From contig NZ_JANARS010000001.1 in the NCBI RefSeq assembly GCF_024199985.1, positions 1 through 64,000 on the forward strand: DNA of 64,000 bases. Reading direction: 5' to 3'. This document shows positions 17,939-27,979 of the stretch, piece by piece; the stretch's first letter is position 1, and each line of letters begins with the position of its first letter. A program made the position numbers and the translations under genes. This stretch comes from Nocardioides pinisoli (GTDB lineage: Bacteria > Actinomycetota > Actinomycetes > Propionibacteriales > Nocardioidaceae). Below the pieces are notes generated by a model. That model was not told where the DNA came from and ran no database searches. It worked only from the letters and a program-made list of their open reading frames with translations.

Positions 17939-20410
17939 ATGGCTGAGCTCCTCTACCGCATCGGACGCTTCGCGGCCCGCCGCCACTGGAGCGTCATCGG
18001 CGCCTGGCTGGCGATCCTCGCCGTCACCGCAGTGACCTACGTGTCCTTCGCGGGCGCGCTGTCGTCCAACATCACGCTGCCCGACACCCCGACGACGCGG
18101 GTCTCGCAGCAGCTCGAGGAGGACTTCGAGGGCGCCGGGGGCGGCAACGGCGCGATCGTCGCCGAGACCACCGACGGCTCCGCGTTCACCTCCGAGCAGG
18201 AGGAGGCGCTGAGCGACCTCTTCGACCGGCTGGCCGAGGTGGACGGGGTGGCCGACGTCACCGACCCGTTCGAGACCCAGCAGCAGGTGGACGACTCGGC
18301 CCGGCAGGTGGCCGACGGCCAGGAGCGGATCGAGGACGGTCGGGCCCAGCTGCGGACCGCCCAGCAGCAGATCGACGCCGGGCGTGACGCGCTGGCGGAG
18401 CAGCGCCGCCAGGCGCGCGAGGACGGCACCCTCGCCGGCATCAGCGCCCAGCTGCAGGACGCGGAGCAGCAGCTCGACGAAGGACAGGCCGAGCTGGACC
18501 GCCAGCGCGCCAGGCTCGAGGAGCAGGCACCCCAGCTCGAGGTGGGGGTGACCCTCTCGGAGCTGTCGTCCGGCTATCGCACCGTGTCCGAGGACGGGTC
18601 GGCCGCGGTGTCCAACGTGGTCTTCGACGACCCCATCAACGAGGTCACCACCGAGACCAAGACCGAGATCGAGGAGATGGCCGCCGACGCCGGCATCGAG
18701 GGCGTTGAGGTCCACCCGTCGCAGGAGATCGCCCAGACGGTCCCGTCGATCCTCGGCCCGGGCGAGGTGGCGGGCGTCGTCATCGCCGCGATCGTCCTGT
18801 TCGTCATGCTCGGCACCGTCCTCGGTGCGGCGCTCCCGCTCGTCACCGCCCTGCTCGGCGTGGGCGTCGCGTCGCTCGCGTCGCTGTCGTTCTCGGGGAT
18901 CGTCCAGTTCGTGTCCGTCACCCCGGTGCTCGGCGTGATGCTCGGCCTCGCCGTCGGGATCGACTACTCGCTCTTCATCATCAACCGGCACCGTCGCCAG
19001 CTGAAGCAGGGCGCCGACCTGCACGAGTCGATCGGCCTGGCCAACGGCACCTCGGGCAACGCCGTCGTCTTCGCAGGCGTCACCGTCATCGTCGCGCTGC
19101 TGGCCCTCAACGTGACCGGCGTCGACTTCCTCGGCCTGATGGGGACCGTCGGTGCCGTCGCCGTCCTCGTCGCGATCCTGATGGCCGTCACCCTCACCCC
19201 CGCGGTCCTGTCGCTGGTCGGCACGCGCATCCTGAGCAGGCGGGAGCGCGAGCGGCTGGCCGCCGGCGAGCGCACGCACGACGAGCAGATCACCGAGCGC
19301 GACCGGCCGATGAGCACGATGCGCGCCTGCTGGGTCCTCGGTTTCGGGATCGCGGCGCTCCTCGCCGTGGCCGCGCCGGCGACCCAGATGCGGCTCGGTC
19401 TGCCCGACGGCTCCACCCAGGCGCCGGAGTCCGCCGGCTACCAGGCCTACGAGGTCCAGGCGGAGAAGTTCGGCGACGGAGCCAACGGACCGCTGCTCGT
19501 GGTCGCCGACCTGCCCTCCGCCGTCGCCGAGGACGACGTGGTGCGGGAGCAGGCCGCGATCGGCTCCGAGATCGGACAGCTGTGGTCGGTCGAGGCCGTC
19601 GTCCCCATCGGGGCGTCGCAGGACCGCGAGTCGCTCGCCTTCCAGGTGGTGCCCTACGGCGCACCCTCCAGCGAGTCGACCGAGGAGCTCGTCCGCGACC
19701 TGCGCGAGCTCACGCCCGAGACCGCCGCCGGTGGTGAGGCGACCCTCGGCGTGGCCGGCAACGCCAGCGCCAACATCGACATCTCCGAGCAGCTCGCCGA
19801 CGTGCTGCCGACCTACCTGGTCCTGGTCGTCGGGCTGTCGCTGCTGATCCTGGTCCTGGTGTTCCGCTCGATCCTGGTGCCGCTCACCGCGACCCTCGGC
19901 TTCGTGCTCTCGCTGCTGGCGGCGTTCGGCGGCATCACCGCGATCTTCCAGATCGGCTTCCTCGCCGACCTGTTCGGCGTCCACGCGCCCGGCCCGGTGC
20001 TGAGCTTCCTGCCGATCATCGCCACCGGCATCCTGTTCGGCCTGGCCATGGACTACCAGCTGTTCCTGGTGTCGGGGATGCGCGAGGCGTACGCCCACGG
20101 CGCACCGGCGCGCGTGGCGGTGCAGCACGGTCTGCACGCCGGGCGGTCGGTGGTCACGGCTGCGGCGATCATCATGATCTCGGTGTTCGCCGGCTTCATC
20201 TTCAGCCACGACGCGACCATCAAGCCGATCGGCTTCGGCCTCGCCTTCGGCGTGCTCCTCGACGCCTTCGTCGTACGGATGCTGCTGATCCCGGCCGCGA
20301 TGCACCTGCTCGGCGAGAAGGCGTGGTGGCTGCCGCGGTGGCTCGACCGGATCCTGCCGGACGTCGACGTCGAGGGCGCCAAGCTCGAGCGCAGCCACCC
20401 GGTGCACTGA
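17939..20410 (+). CDS. MMPL family (RND-type) membrane transporter
   Basis: An 823-residue exporter with two repeated halves, each with one leading helix, a large extracytoplasmic domain and a block of about five helices. MMPL signatures are visible: LGLAVGIDYSLFIINRHR in half one and FGLAMDYQLFLVSGMREA in half two, each with the Asp-Tyr pair used for proton coupling. The first periplasmic domain carries a long Gln/Glu/Arg-rich coiled-coil insertion at about residues 110-195. It likely exports a lipid or hydrophobic compound. The adjacent TetR gene implies inducible expression. Confidence 0.9.
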   Translation: MAELLYRIGRFAARRHWSVIGAWLAILAVTAVTYVSFAGALSSNITLPDTPTTRVSQQLEEDFEGAGGGNGAIVAETTDGSAFTSEQEEALSDLFDRLAEVDGVADVTDPFETQQQVDDSARQVADGQERIEDGRAQLRTAQQQIDAGRDALAEQRRQAREDGTLAGISAQLQDAEQQLDEGQAELDRQRARLEEQAPQLEVGVTLSELSSGYRTVSEDGSAAVSNVVFDDPINEVTTETKTEIEEMAADAGIEGVEVHPSQEIAQTVPSILGPGEVAGVVIAAIVLFVMLGTVLGAALPLVTALLGVGVASLASLSFSGIVQFVSVTPVLGVMLGLAVGIDYSLFIINRHRRQLKQGADLHESIGLANGTSGNAVVFAGVTVIVALLALNVTGVDFLGLMGTVGAVAVLVAILMAVTLTPAVLSLVGTRILSRRERERLAAGERTHDEQITERDRPMSTMRACWVLGFGIAALLAVAAPATQMRLGLPDGSTQAPESAGYQAYEVQAEKFGDGANGPLLVVADLPSAVAEDDVVREQAAIGSEIGQLWSVEAVVPIGASQDRESLAFQVVPYGAPSSESTEELVRDLRELTPETAAGGEATLGVAGNASANIDISEQLADVLPTYLVLVVGLSLLILVLVFRSILVPLTATLGFVLSLLAAFGGITAIFQIGFLADLFGVHAPGPVLSFLPIIATGILFGLAMDYQLFLVSGMREAYAHGAPARVAVQHGLHAGRSVVTAAAIIMISVFAGFIFSHDATIKPIGFGLAFGVLLDAFVVRMLLIPAAMHLLGEKAWWLPRWLDRILPDVDVEGAKLERSHPVH

Positions 20411-20452
20411 GCGACCTGAGCGGACGGCGCGGCGGTGCACCACAATGGTCTC

Positions 20453-21262
20453 GTGACCGAACCCCGCGCCGTCCACACCTGGCTCACCGACATGGACGGC
20501 GTCCTGGTCCGCGAGGAGGATCCGATCCCCGGCGCGAAGGAGTTCATCAGCGCGCTGCGTGAGCTGGACATCCCGTTCCTCGTCCTCACCAACAACTCGA
20601 TCTTCACCCCGCGCGACCTACGGGTGCGGCTGCTCCGCAGCAGCGGCATCGACGTGCCGGAGCAGTCGATCTGGACCTCGGCGCTGGCGACCGCCCAGTT
20701 CCTCGACGACCAGCGCCCGGGCGGGTCGGCGTACGTCGTGGGCGAGACGGGGCTGACCGCCGCGGTCCACGACATCGGCTACGTGATGACCGACCAGGAC
20801 CCCGACTACGTCGTGCTCGGGGAGACGCGCACCTACTCCTTCGAGGCGATCACCCGGGCCATCCGGCTGATCAACGACGGCGCCCGCTTCATCGCCACCA
20901 ACCCCGATCCGAGCGGGCCGAGCGCGCAGGGCATGCTCCCCGCGACGGGGTCGGTCGCGGCCCTGATCAGCACGGCGACCGGCCGGCAGCCCTACTTCAT
21001 CGGCAAGCCCAACCCGCTGATGATGCGCAGCGCCCTCAACCGCATCGACGCCCACTCCGAGACCACCGTGATGATCGGCGACCGCATGGACACCGACATC
21101 ATCAGCGGCCTCGAGGCCGGCATGCGCACGGTGCTGGTGGCCACCGGCGCCACCGAGCGCCACCAGGTCCAGGACTTCCCCTACCGGCCGACCCTCGTGG
21201 TCGACTCGATCGCCGACGTCGTGCCCTACGTCGGCGAGATGAGGCTGCCCGAGGACGTCTGA
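20453..21262 (+). CDS. HAD-IIA family phosphatase (NagD-like)
   Basis: A 269-residue HAD hydrolase of subclass IIA. The nucleophile motif is LTDMDGVLV, motif II is LTNNS, and the cap contains the FIATNPDPS and GKPNPLM segments typical of NagD and phosphoglycolate-type phosphatases. The last motif is IGDRMDTDI. The first motif has DMDG, with the usual nucleophile and acid/base Asp pair. Substrate not assignable. The GTG at 20453 is preferred over the GTG at 20435 because it starts just before the conserved strand. Confidence 0.86.
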   Translation: MTEPRAVHTWLTDMDGVLVREEDPIPGAKEFISALRELDIPFLVLTNNSIFTPRDLRVRLLRSSGIDVPEQSIWTSALATAQFLDDQRPGGSAYVVGETGLTAAVHDIGYVMTDQDPDYVVLGETRTYSFEAITRAIRLINDGARFIATNPDPSGPSAQGMLPATGSVAALISTATGRQPYFIGKPNPLMMRSALNRIDAHSETTVMIGDRMDTDIISGLEAGMRTVLVATGATERHQVQDFPYRPTLVVDSIADVVPYVGEMRLPEDV

Positions 21263-21269
21263 GGCCGGA

Positions 21270-22757
21270 TCAGCGGCCGTACGGCGTCAGCAGCTGGTCG
21301 ACGGGCGCGAAGTCGTCGGTGAGCACCGGGGCGTCGCCCGCCCACGCGGCCAGGTCCGCACCCGTCAGCGACGTCCAGTCCAGCCCGCGCTCCTCCAGAC
21401 CGTCGCCGACGCGGTCGAGGTCGAGCGGCTTCCGGGACGCGACCACGACCATGTTGCCGCCGTCCTCACCCGCCAGGACGTCGGGAGCGGCGAGCAGCGC
21501 CACCTCGTCGAACACCTCGCCGGCCGTGCGCACGTAGGACCGCGCGAAGTCGAGCGGGCCGTGGTCGATCACGTTGGCGACGTAGAGACCGTCCGCCTCC
21601 AGCCCGGCCCGCAGCCCGGCGAGTGCCTCGCGGGTGGCGAGGTGCCACGGCACGCTGACCCCGCCGAAGGCGTCGCCCACGACGAGGTCGAGGGTGCCGG
21701 GCCGGAGGTCGTCGATCGCGAGGCGGCCGTCCTCCACCTCGACCTCGACGCCGTCGGGCAGCTCCCCGCCCAGGAGCCGCAGGTCGGCCTCCACCACACC
21801 GGCGTCGATCTCGGAGACCCGGCTCTTGGAGTCCGGCCGCGTCGCCGCGAGCCAGCGCGGGAGGGTCAGGCCCCCCGCGCCGAGGTGGTAGGCGTCGAGC
21901 GGCTCGCCGATCAGGAAGGAGGCGTCGACCACCGCGGCCATCGCCCGCACGTAGGCGAAGTCGAGGTGCGTCGGGTCCTCGAGGTCGACGTAGGAGTGGC
22001 GCAGCCCGTCGAGGACCAGGACCCGCCCGTCGGGCCGGTCGGGGTCGGCCGTGACGGCGAGGCAGTGGTAGGTCGTCTCGACGTCGCAGCCGCTCGGCGC
22101 CGCCGCCGCGCCGAGGCCGGCGAGCGCCACCACCACGCCCAGCACGGCGTCGCCGCGACCGCGCCGGCCGGCCACCTGCACCACGACCGAGGTCACCAGG
22201 AGCACGACGCCGAGGCCGACCAGGATCCCGCTGACCGGCACCCGCGAGACGAGCACGAAGCCGGTGACGACCGTCCCGACGATCGCGCCCACCGTGCCGA
22301 TGCCCGAGAGGTGCCCCACCACCGTGCCGGTCTCGGCGAGGCTGGTGAGGCGGAGCTTGATGACGACCGGGCTGACGGCCGAGAGCAGGACGCCCGGGAC
22401 CAGGATCGACAGCGTGGCCGCGAGGAGGAGCAGCCCGGCGTCGCCGGCGGCCGCCGCCCCGCGGACCACGGCCGGCGTCAGGGCCACGGCCGCGCCGGAG
22501 ATGCCGAGGAGCGGCCCGAGCAGCGGTCGGGGGGCGACGCGGTCGGCGGTCCACCCGCCCGCCCACGTGCCTGCAGCGATGGCGGTGAGGGCCATCCCGA
22601 TGACGAGGGTGTTGGTCTCGAGCGTCAGTCCGTAGTGCGGGGCGAGCAGCCGCAGCGCCACCAGCTCGACCACCAGCACGGCCGCCGACGAGCCGAAGAC
22701 CAGCGCCGCTGCGCCCCACGCGGACAGGTCGCGCCGCGGGGTGCTCTCGGGAGGCAT
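21270..22757 (-). CDS. Membrane-anchored spermidine-synthase-like protein
   Basis: A 495-residue two-part protein. Residues 1-220 contain about seven hydrophobic helices resembling an MFS-like half transporter. Residues 240-495 resemble a spermidine synthase methyltransferase fold with GDAFGGVSVPWHL and the acidic SEIDAGVV segment. The classical spermidine-synthase gate motif (Gly-Gly-Gly-Asp-Gly) reads HLGAGGLTLP instead, so polyamine synthesis is doubtful. These fused membrane proteins are common in Actinobacteria and of unknown function. It is convergent with the HAD gene, with 7 bases between the stops. Confidence 0.8.
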   Translation of the reverse strand: MPPESTPRRDLSAWGAAALVFGSSAAVLVVELVALRLLAPHYGLTLETNTLVIGMALTAIAAGTWAGGWTADRVAPRPLLGPLLGISGAAVALTPAVVRGAAAAGDAGLLLLAATLSILVPGVLLSAVSPVVIKLRLTSLAETGTVVGHLSGIGTVGAIVGTVVTGFVLVSRVPVSGILVGLGVVLLVTSVVVQVAGRRGRGDAVLGVVVALAGLGAAAAPSGCDVETTYHCLAVTADPDRPDGRVLVLDGLRHSYVDLEDPTHLDFAYVRAMAAVVDASFLIGEPLDAYHLGAGGLTLPRWLAATRPDSKSRVSEIDAGVVEADLRLLGGELPDGVEVEVEDGRLAIDDLRPGTLDLVVGDAFGGVSVPWHLATREALAGLRAGLEADGLYVANVIDHGPLDFARSYVRTAGEVFDEVALLAAPDVLAGEDGGNMVVVASRKPLDLDRVGDGLEERGLDWTSLTGADLAAWAGDAPVLTDDFAPVDQLLTPYGR

Positions 22758-22823
22758 GCGCCCGATCCTGTCAGGAGGGTCCGCGTCCGCCTGCAGCGCG
22801 AGGACCGGCGGCAGCGACGGACC

Positions 22824-24305
22824 TCACTGCAGCGCCGCCGTGAGCCGCATGACCGTGTCGACGTAGCGCTTGCCGGGCCCGCGCTGCGACCACTCCTCGA
22901 GGGTCAGCTCGCGGGACACCTCCCGGTAGTGGTCCTCGACCCGCCGCACGGCCGCGACCACGTCGGTGCCGGTCATCATCAGCGACACCTCGAAGTTGAG
23001 CGCGAACGAGCGCAGGTCCATGTTGCTGGAGCCGATCACCACGACGTCGTCGTCGACGGAGAAGTGCTTGGCGTGCAGGATCGCCGGCGCCGGGTAGCGG
23101 TGGATCCGGACGCCCGCCTCGAGCAGCGCCTCGTAGTAGGAGTTCTGGGCGTGGCCGACCATGAACTGGTCGGAGACCTCGCTGACGAACAGCTCGACCT
23201 CCACGCCGCGCCGGGCGGCGGTCGTCACGGCGTAGAGCAGGGACTCGTCGGGGACGAAGTAGGGGCTGGTGAGCGACAGCCGGCGGGTGGCGCCGTAGAT
23301 CAGGGTGGTGAACAGGAGCAGGTTGTTCTCCGCCTCGTAGCCGGGCCCGCTCGGCACCACCTGGCAGCTCGCCCCCGCCACCTCCCCGGGCTCCGGGTCG
23401 CCTGCCGGCGGGGACGGCACGACGGCGGTGACCTCACCGGTCTCGAGCGCCCAGTCGGAGGCGAAGACGGCCTCGAGGGAGGCGACCACCGGGCCGCGCA
23501 GCCGCACCATCAGCTCCACCCACTCGCGGCCGAGCCGGTGGTTCTTCGGCTTGTTGTAGCCCGGCTCGGTGAGGTTCTGCGAGCCGGTGAACCCGACCAG
23601 CCCGTCGACCACCAGCAGCTTGCGGTGGTTGCGCAGGTCGGGCCGGCGGAACTTCCCCTGCAGCGGCGCGATCGGCAGCATCGGGTGCCAGTCGACCCCC
23701 GAGGCGTCGAGGGCGGCCCGCAGGTCCGGCCACCCCGGGATCCCGCGCGAGCCCAGGTGGTCGAGGAGCAGCCGCACCGTCACCCCGCGTCGTACGGCGT
23801 CGGCGAGCGCGTCGAGCAGCGGCCGGGTCAGGTCGTCGAGGGCGGTGATGTAGAACTCGACCAGCACGTAGCGCTCGGCGCGCTGCACCGCGGCGGTCAT
23901 CGCCGCGATCGAGCCGGTGTAGTCCTCCAGCAGCGTCACGGTGTTGTCGTGGGACAGCGGCAGCGCGGCGAGCCGGTGGTTGAGCCGGGTGGCGGAGGCG
24001 ACGTACGCCGGCACGTCCCGCGGCTGCGCGGCGGCGACCACGGGCGCGGTCCGCTCCGCGATGGTGGCGTTGATGCGGCGCAGGGCGGCCTCGCGGCGAC
24101 GGCCCAGCCGGGCGCTGCCGAAGAAGAGGAAGGCGACCAGCCCGAAGGCCGGCGCGAGCAGCACCAGCAGGAGCCAGGCCACGCCGGTCGACGGCTTGCG
24201 CCTGGCCGGGATGATGCCCAGGGCCGCGACGCGGAGCGCGATCCCGATGAGCACGGCCACCCCGCCCAGGATCGCGAGCAGGGTGGTGGTGGCGTCGCTC
24301 GGCAC
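22824..24305 (-). CDS. cls: Cardiolipin synthase (phospholipase D superfamily)
   Basis: A 493-residue protein with two N-terminal membrane helices and two PLD catalytic motifs: NHRKLLVVD near residue 230 and LHAKHFSVDDD near residue 410. It joins two phosphatidylglycerols into cardiolipin at the membrane. Length and domain order match bacterial ClsA-type enzymes. The GTG at 24305 has an AGGGAGG ribosome site and the N-terminus begins directly before the first helix. It is divergent from the Vps62-like gene; the 187-base gap shows no other gene. Confidence 0.92.
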   Translation of the reverse strand: MPSDATTTLLAILGGVAVLIGIALRVAALGIIPARRKPSTGVAWLLLVLLAPAFGLVAFLFFGSARLGRRREAALRRINATIAERTAPVVAAAQPRDVPAYVASATRLNHRLAALPLSHDNTVTLLEDYTGSIAAMTAAVQRAERYVLVEFYITALDDLTRPLLDALADAVRRGVTVRLLLDHLGSRGIPGWPDLRAALDASGVDWHPMLPIAPLQGKFRRPDLRNHRKLLVVDGLVGFTGSQNLTEPGYNKPKNHRLGREWVELMVRLRGPVVASLEAVFASDWALETGEVTAVVPSPPAGDPEPGEVAGASCQVVPSGPGYEAENNLLLFTTLIYGATRRLSLTSPYFVPDESLLYAVTTAARRGVEVELFVSEVSDQFMVGHAQNSYYEALLEAGVRIHRYPAPAILHAKHFSVDDDVVVIGSSNMDLRSFALNFEVSLMMTGTDVVAAVRRVEDHYREVSRELTLEEWSQRGPGKRYVDTVMRLTAALQ

Positions 24306-24492
24306 GTCAGCCTCCCTCGGTCGGGACGGGCGTCGCCGAGCGGTCGAGCAGGCCGCGGCCCCGGTCGGCGACGTCGTGCCGGCTGCGGAGGACGGGCGCC
24401 GACATGGCCAGACGATAGCGGCCCGTTGCGCTCGACGGCGCCCCTCCGCCACGCTTCGGTCAGGTCGTGGGCCGGGCGGGAGGGAGACCCAC

Positions 24493-26364
24493 ATGGGCGG
24501 GCGTGCGCGCGCGACGTTGCTGGCCGCGACAGCGGTGCTGCTCGCCGTCCCGGCGCCGGCAGCGGCAGCGGCCGACGAGGCGGCCGAGGGGTTCGCGGCC
24601 GAGCAGCAGCTCGCCGAGGCGTACGCACCGGTGATGAGGCTGGTGCGCCAGGACGAGTCGTGCGGACCGGGCGAGCCCTACGTGCCCAGCGACGTGGACC
24701 CGCTGTTCGACGAGCCGTCGATCGCCCTGCGCGGGCCGTGGACCGATCGCGACCTCGTCGCCGTCGGGCCGTCGGCCGAGGAGCTGGCCGAGGGCCTCGA
24801 GGGCTATGCGCTCGACCAGCCGGGCGACCCGCTCAAGCCGGGCTGCACCTACGAGGAGTGGGCCGACAGCGTGTGGGGCACCGACCCCATCCCGACGATC
24901 TACGCCCACGTCGCGACCCAGCCGGGCGTCGAGGACCGCATCGCGCTGCAGTACTTCTTCTTCTACCCGTTCAACGACTACAACAACAAGCACGAGGCCG
25001 ACTGGGAGCGCATCCAGGTCGAGTTCCCCGTCGGCGACGCGGCGGCGGCGCTGGAGACCGACCCCGACCTCGTCCTCTACTCCCAGCACTACGGCGCCGA
25101 GCGGGCCGCGTGGGACGACGACAAGCTCGAGCTCGACGGCACCCACCCCGTCGTCTACGTCTCGGCGGGGTCGCACGCCAGCCAGTACGACGAGGGGCTC
25201 TACCTCGGGCGGTCCTCGACCGAGGGCTTCGGGTGCGACACGACCATCGGCCCGCACGAGGAGGTGCGGCCCGAGGTCCGCACCATCCCCGGCGACCTCG
25301 ACGCCGCCGCCGAGTCCTACCCGTGGACGACCTACCGCGGGCACTGGGGCGAGGTGGGGCCGCAGCGCTTCTACGAGGGTCCGACCGGGCCCAACATGAA
25401 GCAGGCCTGGCGGAAGCCGTTCACCTGGTCGGCCAAGGCGCGCGACCACAGCTTCTCGCTGCCGGGCGCGGAGGTGGCGGGCAACGAGGCGGGCGTCTAC
25501 TTCTGCACCGTGGTCGGCACGGGCTCCGACGTCTTCCGCCGCTTCTCCGCCGACCCGTGGCCGACCCTGCTCGTCCTGCTGGGGGCGGTCCTCGCGCTCG
25601 GCTGGGTCGTACGCCGCTCCGGCTGGGCGGGCGCCTCCCCGTGGCCCGCGGTCGCGCACCGCCGCCCGGGCGAGGTCGTCGCGGCCGCGGTGCGGATGCT
25701 GCGCCGGCACTGGCGGGTGTTCCTGCTCGTCGCGGCGCCGGCCGCGCTGGCCTCGGTCGCCTCCTCGGCGCTCACCGCGGCCACCCCGCCCGTGTCGGCG
25801 TGGTGGTGGTCGGCGCTGTCCGGGCTCGCGGTCGTCGCCTGGGCGCTGTCGCTCGCCTGGGCGCAGCTCGCCTCCGCCGAGGCCGTCGTCGACCTCGACG
25901 CCTCCCGCCCGGTGTCGCTCCGCTCCCTCGCCGGGGCGGTCCGGTCCCGCGTGCCCGCACTCCTCGCCACGGCCGCGCTCTGGGCCGTGGTCCTGCTCCC
26001 GCTGCTGCTCACCGGCGTCCTGTCACCCGTCGCCCTGGTGCTGTTCGTCGCGTGGTCGCTCGTGCTCCCGGTGGTGCAGCTCGAGGGCCTGGCCGGCTGG
26101 CGGGCCCTGGTGCGCAGCGGCCGGCTGGTCCGCCCGCAGGTGCTCACCGTGCTGGTCGTGCTCGCCGTGTCGGCTGTGCTGGTGTCCGTGCTCGGCGGGG
26201 TGCTCGCGGCGCTCGTCTTCATCGTCGCCCCGGCGCCCTGGGGCGTCGTGAGCGGCATCCCCCAGCTCGTGACGGCGCTCGTGTGGCCGCTCACCGCCCT
26301 GCTGACGACGTACGCCTGGGCCAACGGTGTCGCGCTCGAGCGCGAGGCGGCGACCGTCAGGTGA
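24493..26364 (+). CDS. Secreted Vps62/DUF946-like domain fused to a membrane domain
   Basis: A 623-residue protein. A signal peptide (residues 1 to about 27) precedes a roughly 330-residue extracytoplasmic domain resembling Vps62/DUF946, with YFFFYPFND, NKHEADWERIQVEF, YSQHYGAER and HPVVYVSAGSHAS. A single helix near residue 360, a short basic loop and about six further helices follow. The C-terminal part resembles DUF7544-like or glycerophosphodiesterase-associated membrane domains, but I am not sure. Function unknown. Its stop overlaps the convergent downstream gene by 8 bases. Confidence 0.7.
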   Translation: MGGRARATLLAATAVLLAVPAPAAAAADEAAEGFAAEQQLAEAYAPVMRLVRQDESCGPGEPYVPSDVDPLFDEPSIALRGPWTDRDLVAVGPSAEELAEGLEGYALDQPGDPLKPGCTYEEWADSVWGTDPIPTIYAHVATQPGVEDRIALQYFFFYPFNDYNNKHEADWERIQVEFPVGDAAAALETDPDLVLYSQHYGAERAAWDDDKLELDGTHPVVYVSAGSHASQYDEGLYLGRSSTEGFGCDTTIGPHEEVRPEVRTIPGDLDAAAESYPWTTYRGHWGEVGPQRFYEGPTGPNMKQAWRKPFTWSAKARDHSFSLPGAEVAGNEAGVYFCTVVGTGSDVFRRFSADPWPTLLVLLGAVLALGWVVRRSGWAGASPWPAVAHRRPGEVVAAAVRMLRRHWRVFLLVAAPAALASVASSALTAATPPVSAWWWSALSGLAVVAWALSLAWAQLASAEAVVDLDASRPVSLRSLAGAVRSRVPALLATAALWAVVLLPLLLTGVLSPVALVLFVAWSLVLPVVQLEGLAGWRALVRSGRLVRPQVLTVLVVLAVSAVLVSVLGGVLAALVFIVAPAPWGVVSGIPQLVTALVWPLTALLTTYAWANGVALEREAATVR

Positions 26365-26992
26365 GCGGGTGCGGGTGCAGCAGGTGCCCGCGTCGCCACG
26401 CACCGTGGAGGACGACCGCCGCCACCACGGCGCCGGCGGTGCCGAGCGACAGGTCGCCCAGCGTGTCGGCGTACGCGAACTCCCGCTCGGTCGAGCGGCT
26501 GATGAAGGCGAAGTACTCCGCGACCTCCCACGCGATGGCGGCGCTCGCCCCGAAGGCGAGGGCACGCTCGAGGACGCGCCAGAACCCGACGTCGCGGTGC
26601 AGCGTGAGGAGGATGAACGCCGCCGCGAGGAGGCCGGTGTTCATGAAGTGCATCCAGTCGTCGAACCACACGACCGTGTCGTAGAGGTCCATCCGGTTGC
26701 CGAGGATGTCGGTGAAGCAGGTGATGGTGATCAGCAGGTCGGGCAGCCACGGGAACGAGATGCGGTGGCGCCACAGCACCCACCACAGGACCGGCACGGT
26801 GAAGGACATCAGCGGGTAGCCGATGGCCCGCATGCCGGCGGCCTTGTCGCGCAGGTTGGCCTGGTCGGGGTGCAGGACCGCGAAGAGCAGGAGGAGCAGC
26901 AGGGCGCCCTTGGCGAGGACGTTGGCCGTCTTCGCCAGCGTGGGCGTCAACGGGTGCTCGATCGCTGCTGCCTCGGTCACCCGGTCCTCCAT
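26357..26992 (-). CDS. DUF2238/YjdF-like membrane protein
   Basis: A 211-residue protein with about six transmembrane helices. The central FDDWMHFMNTGLLAAA and WEVAEYFAF segments carry the charged in-membrane residues (Asp-Asp, His, Glu) seen in DUF2238 proteins of the YjdF type. Function unknown. The ATG at 26992 was chosen because the N-terminus there is short and hydrophilic before the first helix. The gene follows the CDF transporter by about 60 bases in the opposite order and may share no operon. Confidence 0.62.
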   Translation of the reverse strand: MEDRVTEAAAIEHPLTPTLAKTANVLAKGALLLLLLFAVLHPDQANLRDKAAGMRAIGYPLMSFTVPVLWWVLWRHRISFPWLPDLLITITCFTDILGNRMDLYDTVVWFDDWMHFMNTGLLAAAFILLTLHRDVGFWRVLERALAFGASAAIAWEVAEYFAFISRSTEREFAYADTLGDLSLGTAGAVVAAVVLHGAWRRGHLLHPHPLT

Positions 26993-27051
26993 CGTCGAGC
27001 GCCACGGCGGTCGGGCGTCGGGCGCCAGTGTGTCAGCAACGCCGGGGCCGC

Positions 27052-27951
27052 TCACCAGGTGGCCGCGTGGCACTCCTGCGCGGGCAACGCCTCGACCTGC
27101 AGCGTCGCGTGCTCGATGCCGTGGCCCTCTCGCAGCGCCGCGCCGGCCGCGCCGAGAACGACCTGGGCGTCGGCCCCCACCCGCAGGACGAGGTGGGCGG
27201 TCGCGACGTTCATGCCGGACGTCAGCGTCCACGCGTGCAGGTCGTGGACCTCCGCGACACCGGGGACGGACTCGAGGTCGCTGACCACGGCCTCGAGGTC
27301 GACGTCGTGCGGCGCGTGCTGGCCGAGCACCGCCAGCACCTCACGCCCCAGCACCAGTGCGCGAGCGGCGACGAAGGCGCCGATGGCCACCGCGACCACG
27401 GTGTCCCACCAGCCGTCGCCGGTCAGGCGGACGAGCAGGCCGGCCACGAGCACGCCGACGCTGCCGGCCGCGTCGGCCGCCACCTCGAGGTAGGCGCCCC
27501 TGACGTTGATCGACTCCGAGGCGCCCCCGCGCAGCAGGACCAGGCAGACGAGGTTGACGACCAGGCCGAGCGCGCCGACCACCAGCAGCGGGCCGGAGGC
27601 GACCGCGACGTCCTCGCCCACACGGCGTACGGCCTCGAGCACGACGTAGACCGACACCCCCAGCATGATCAGGACCGTCAGGCCGGAGGCGAGCACCTCC
27701 GCGCGGTAGGAGCCGTAGGTGCGCCGGCCGGTGCCGTCGGGGCGGGTCGCGATCTTCGTCGCGACGAGCGCGGCGCCGAGCGCGACCACGTCGGCGGCCA
27801 TGTGGCCCGCGTCGGAGACGAGCGCCAGCGACCCCGTCGCGAGCCCCACCGCGAGCTCGACGCCGAAGAAGCCCGCCACGAGGGCGAAGGCGACCGCGAG
27901 CCGCCACCGGTGCCGGGCGCCCGCGTGGTGGTGCCCGTGTCCCGCACCCAT
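27052..27951 (-). CDS. Cation diffusion facilitator (heavy-metal exporter)
   Basis: A 299-residue CDF-family proton antiporter that exports divalent metal such as Zn, Cd or Co. It opens with a His-rich GHGHHHAGARH segment, then six helices with the metal-site motifs SDAGHMAADVV (TM2) and AADAAGSVGVL (TM5). A C-terminal cytoplasmic domain with VHDLHAWTL follows. The ATG at 27951 is chosen because a GGAGGT ribosome site (27963-27958) precedes it. Upstream ATG/GTG codons at 27984-28017 fall inside the promoter and operator. Probably repressed by the CmtR-like ArsR encoded at 28705-29043. Confidence 0.9.
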   Translation of the reverse strand: MGAGHGHHHAGARHRWRLAVAFALVAGFFGVELAVGLATGSLALVSDAGHMAADVVALGAALVATKIATRPDGTGRRTYGSYRAEVLASGLTVLIMLGVSVYVVLEAVRRVGEDVAVASGPLLVVGALGLVVNLVCLVLLRGGASESINVRGAYLEVAADAAGSVGVLVAGLLVRLTGDGWWDTVVAVAIGAFVAARALVLGREVLAVLGQHAPHDVDLEAVVSDLESVPGVAEVHDLHAWTLTSGMNVATAHLVLRVGADAQVVLGAAGAALREGHGIEHATLQVEALPAQECHAATW

Positions 27952-27979
27952 TCCCGTACCTCCATCGTCGCTGGTCTGT

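Noticed and set aside
17639..20476. A 945-codon minus-strand frame opposite the MMPL gene
   Set aside because: It mirrors the MMPL codons and has no recognisable protein features; the MMPL reading has two full motif sets.
21561..26684. A 1700-codon open frame on the plus strand across cls, the spermidine-synthase-like gene and the Vps62-like gene
   Set aside because: It is antisense or out of frame to three well-supported genes, rich in Arg/His/Asp/Gly, and has no domain. High third-position GC keeps such frames open.
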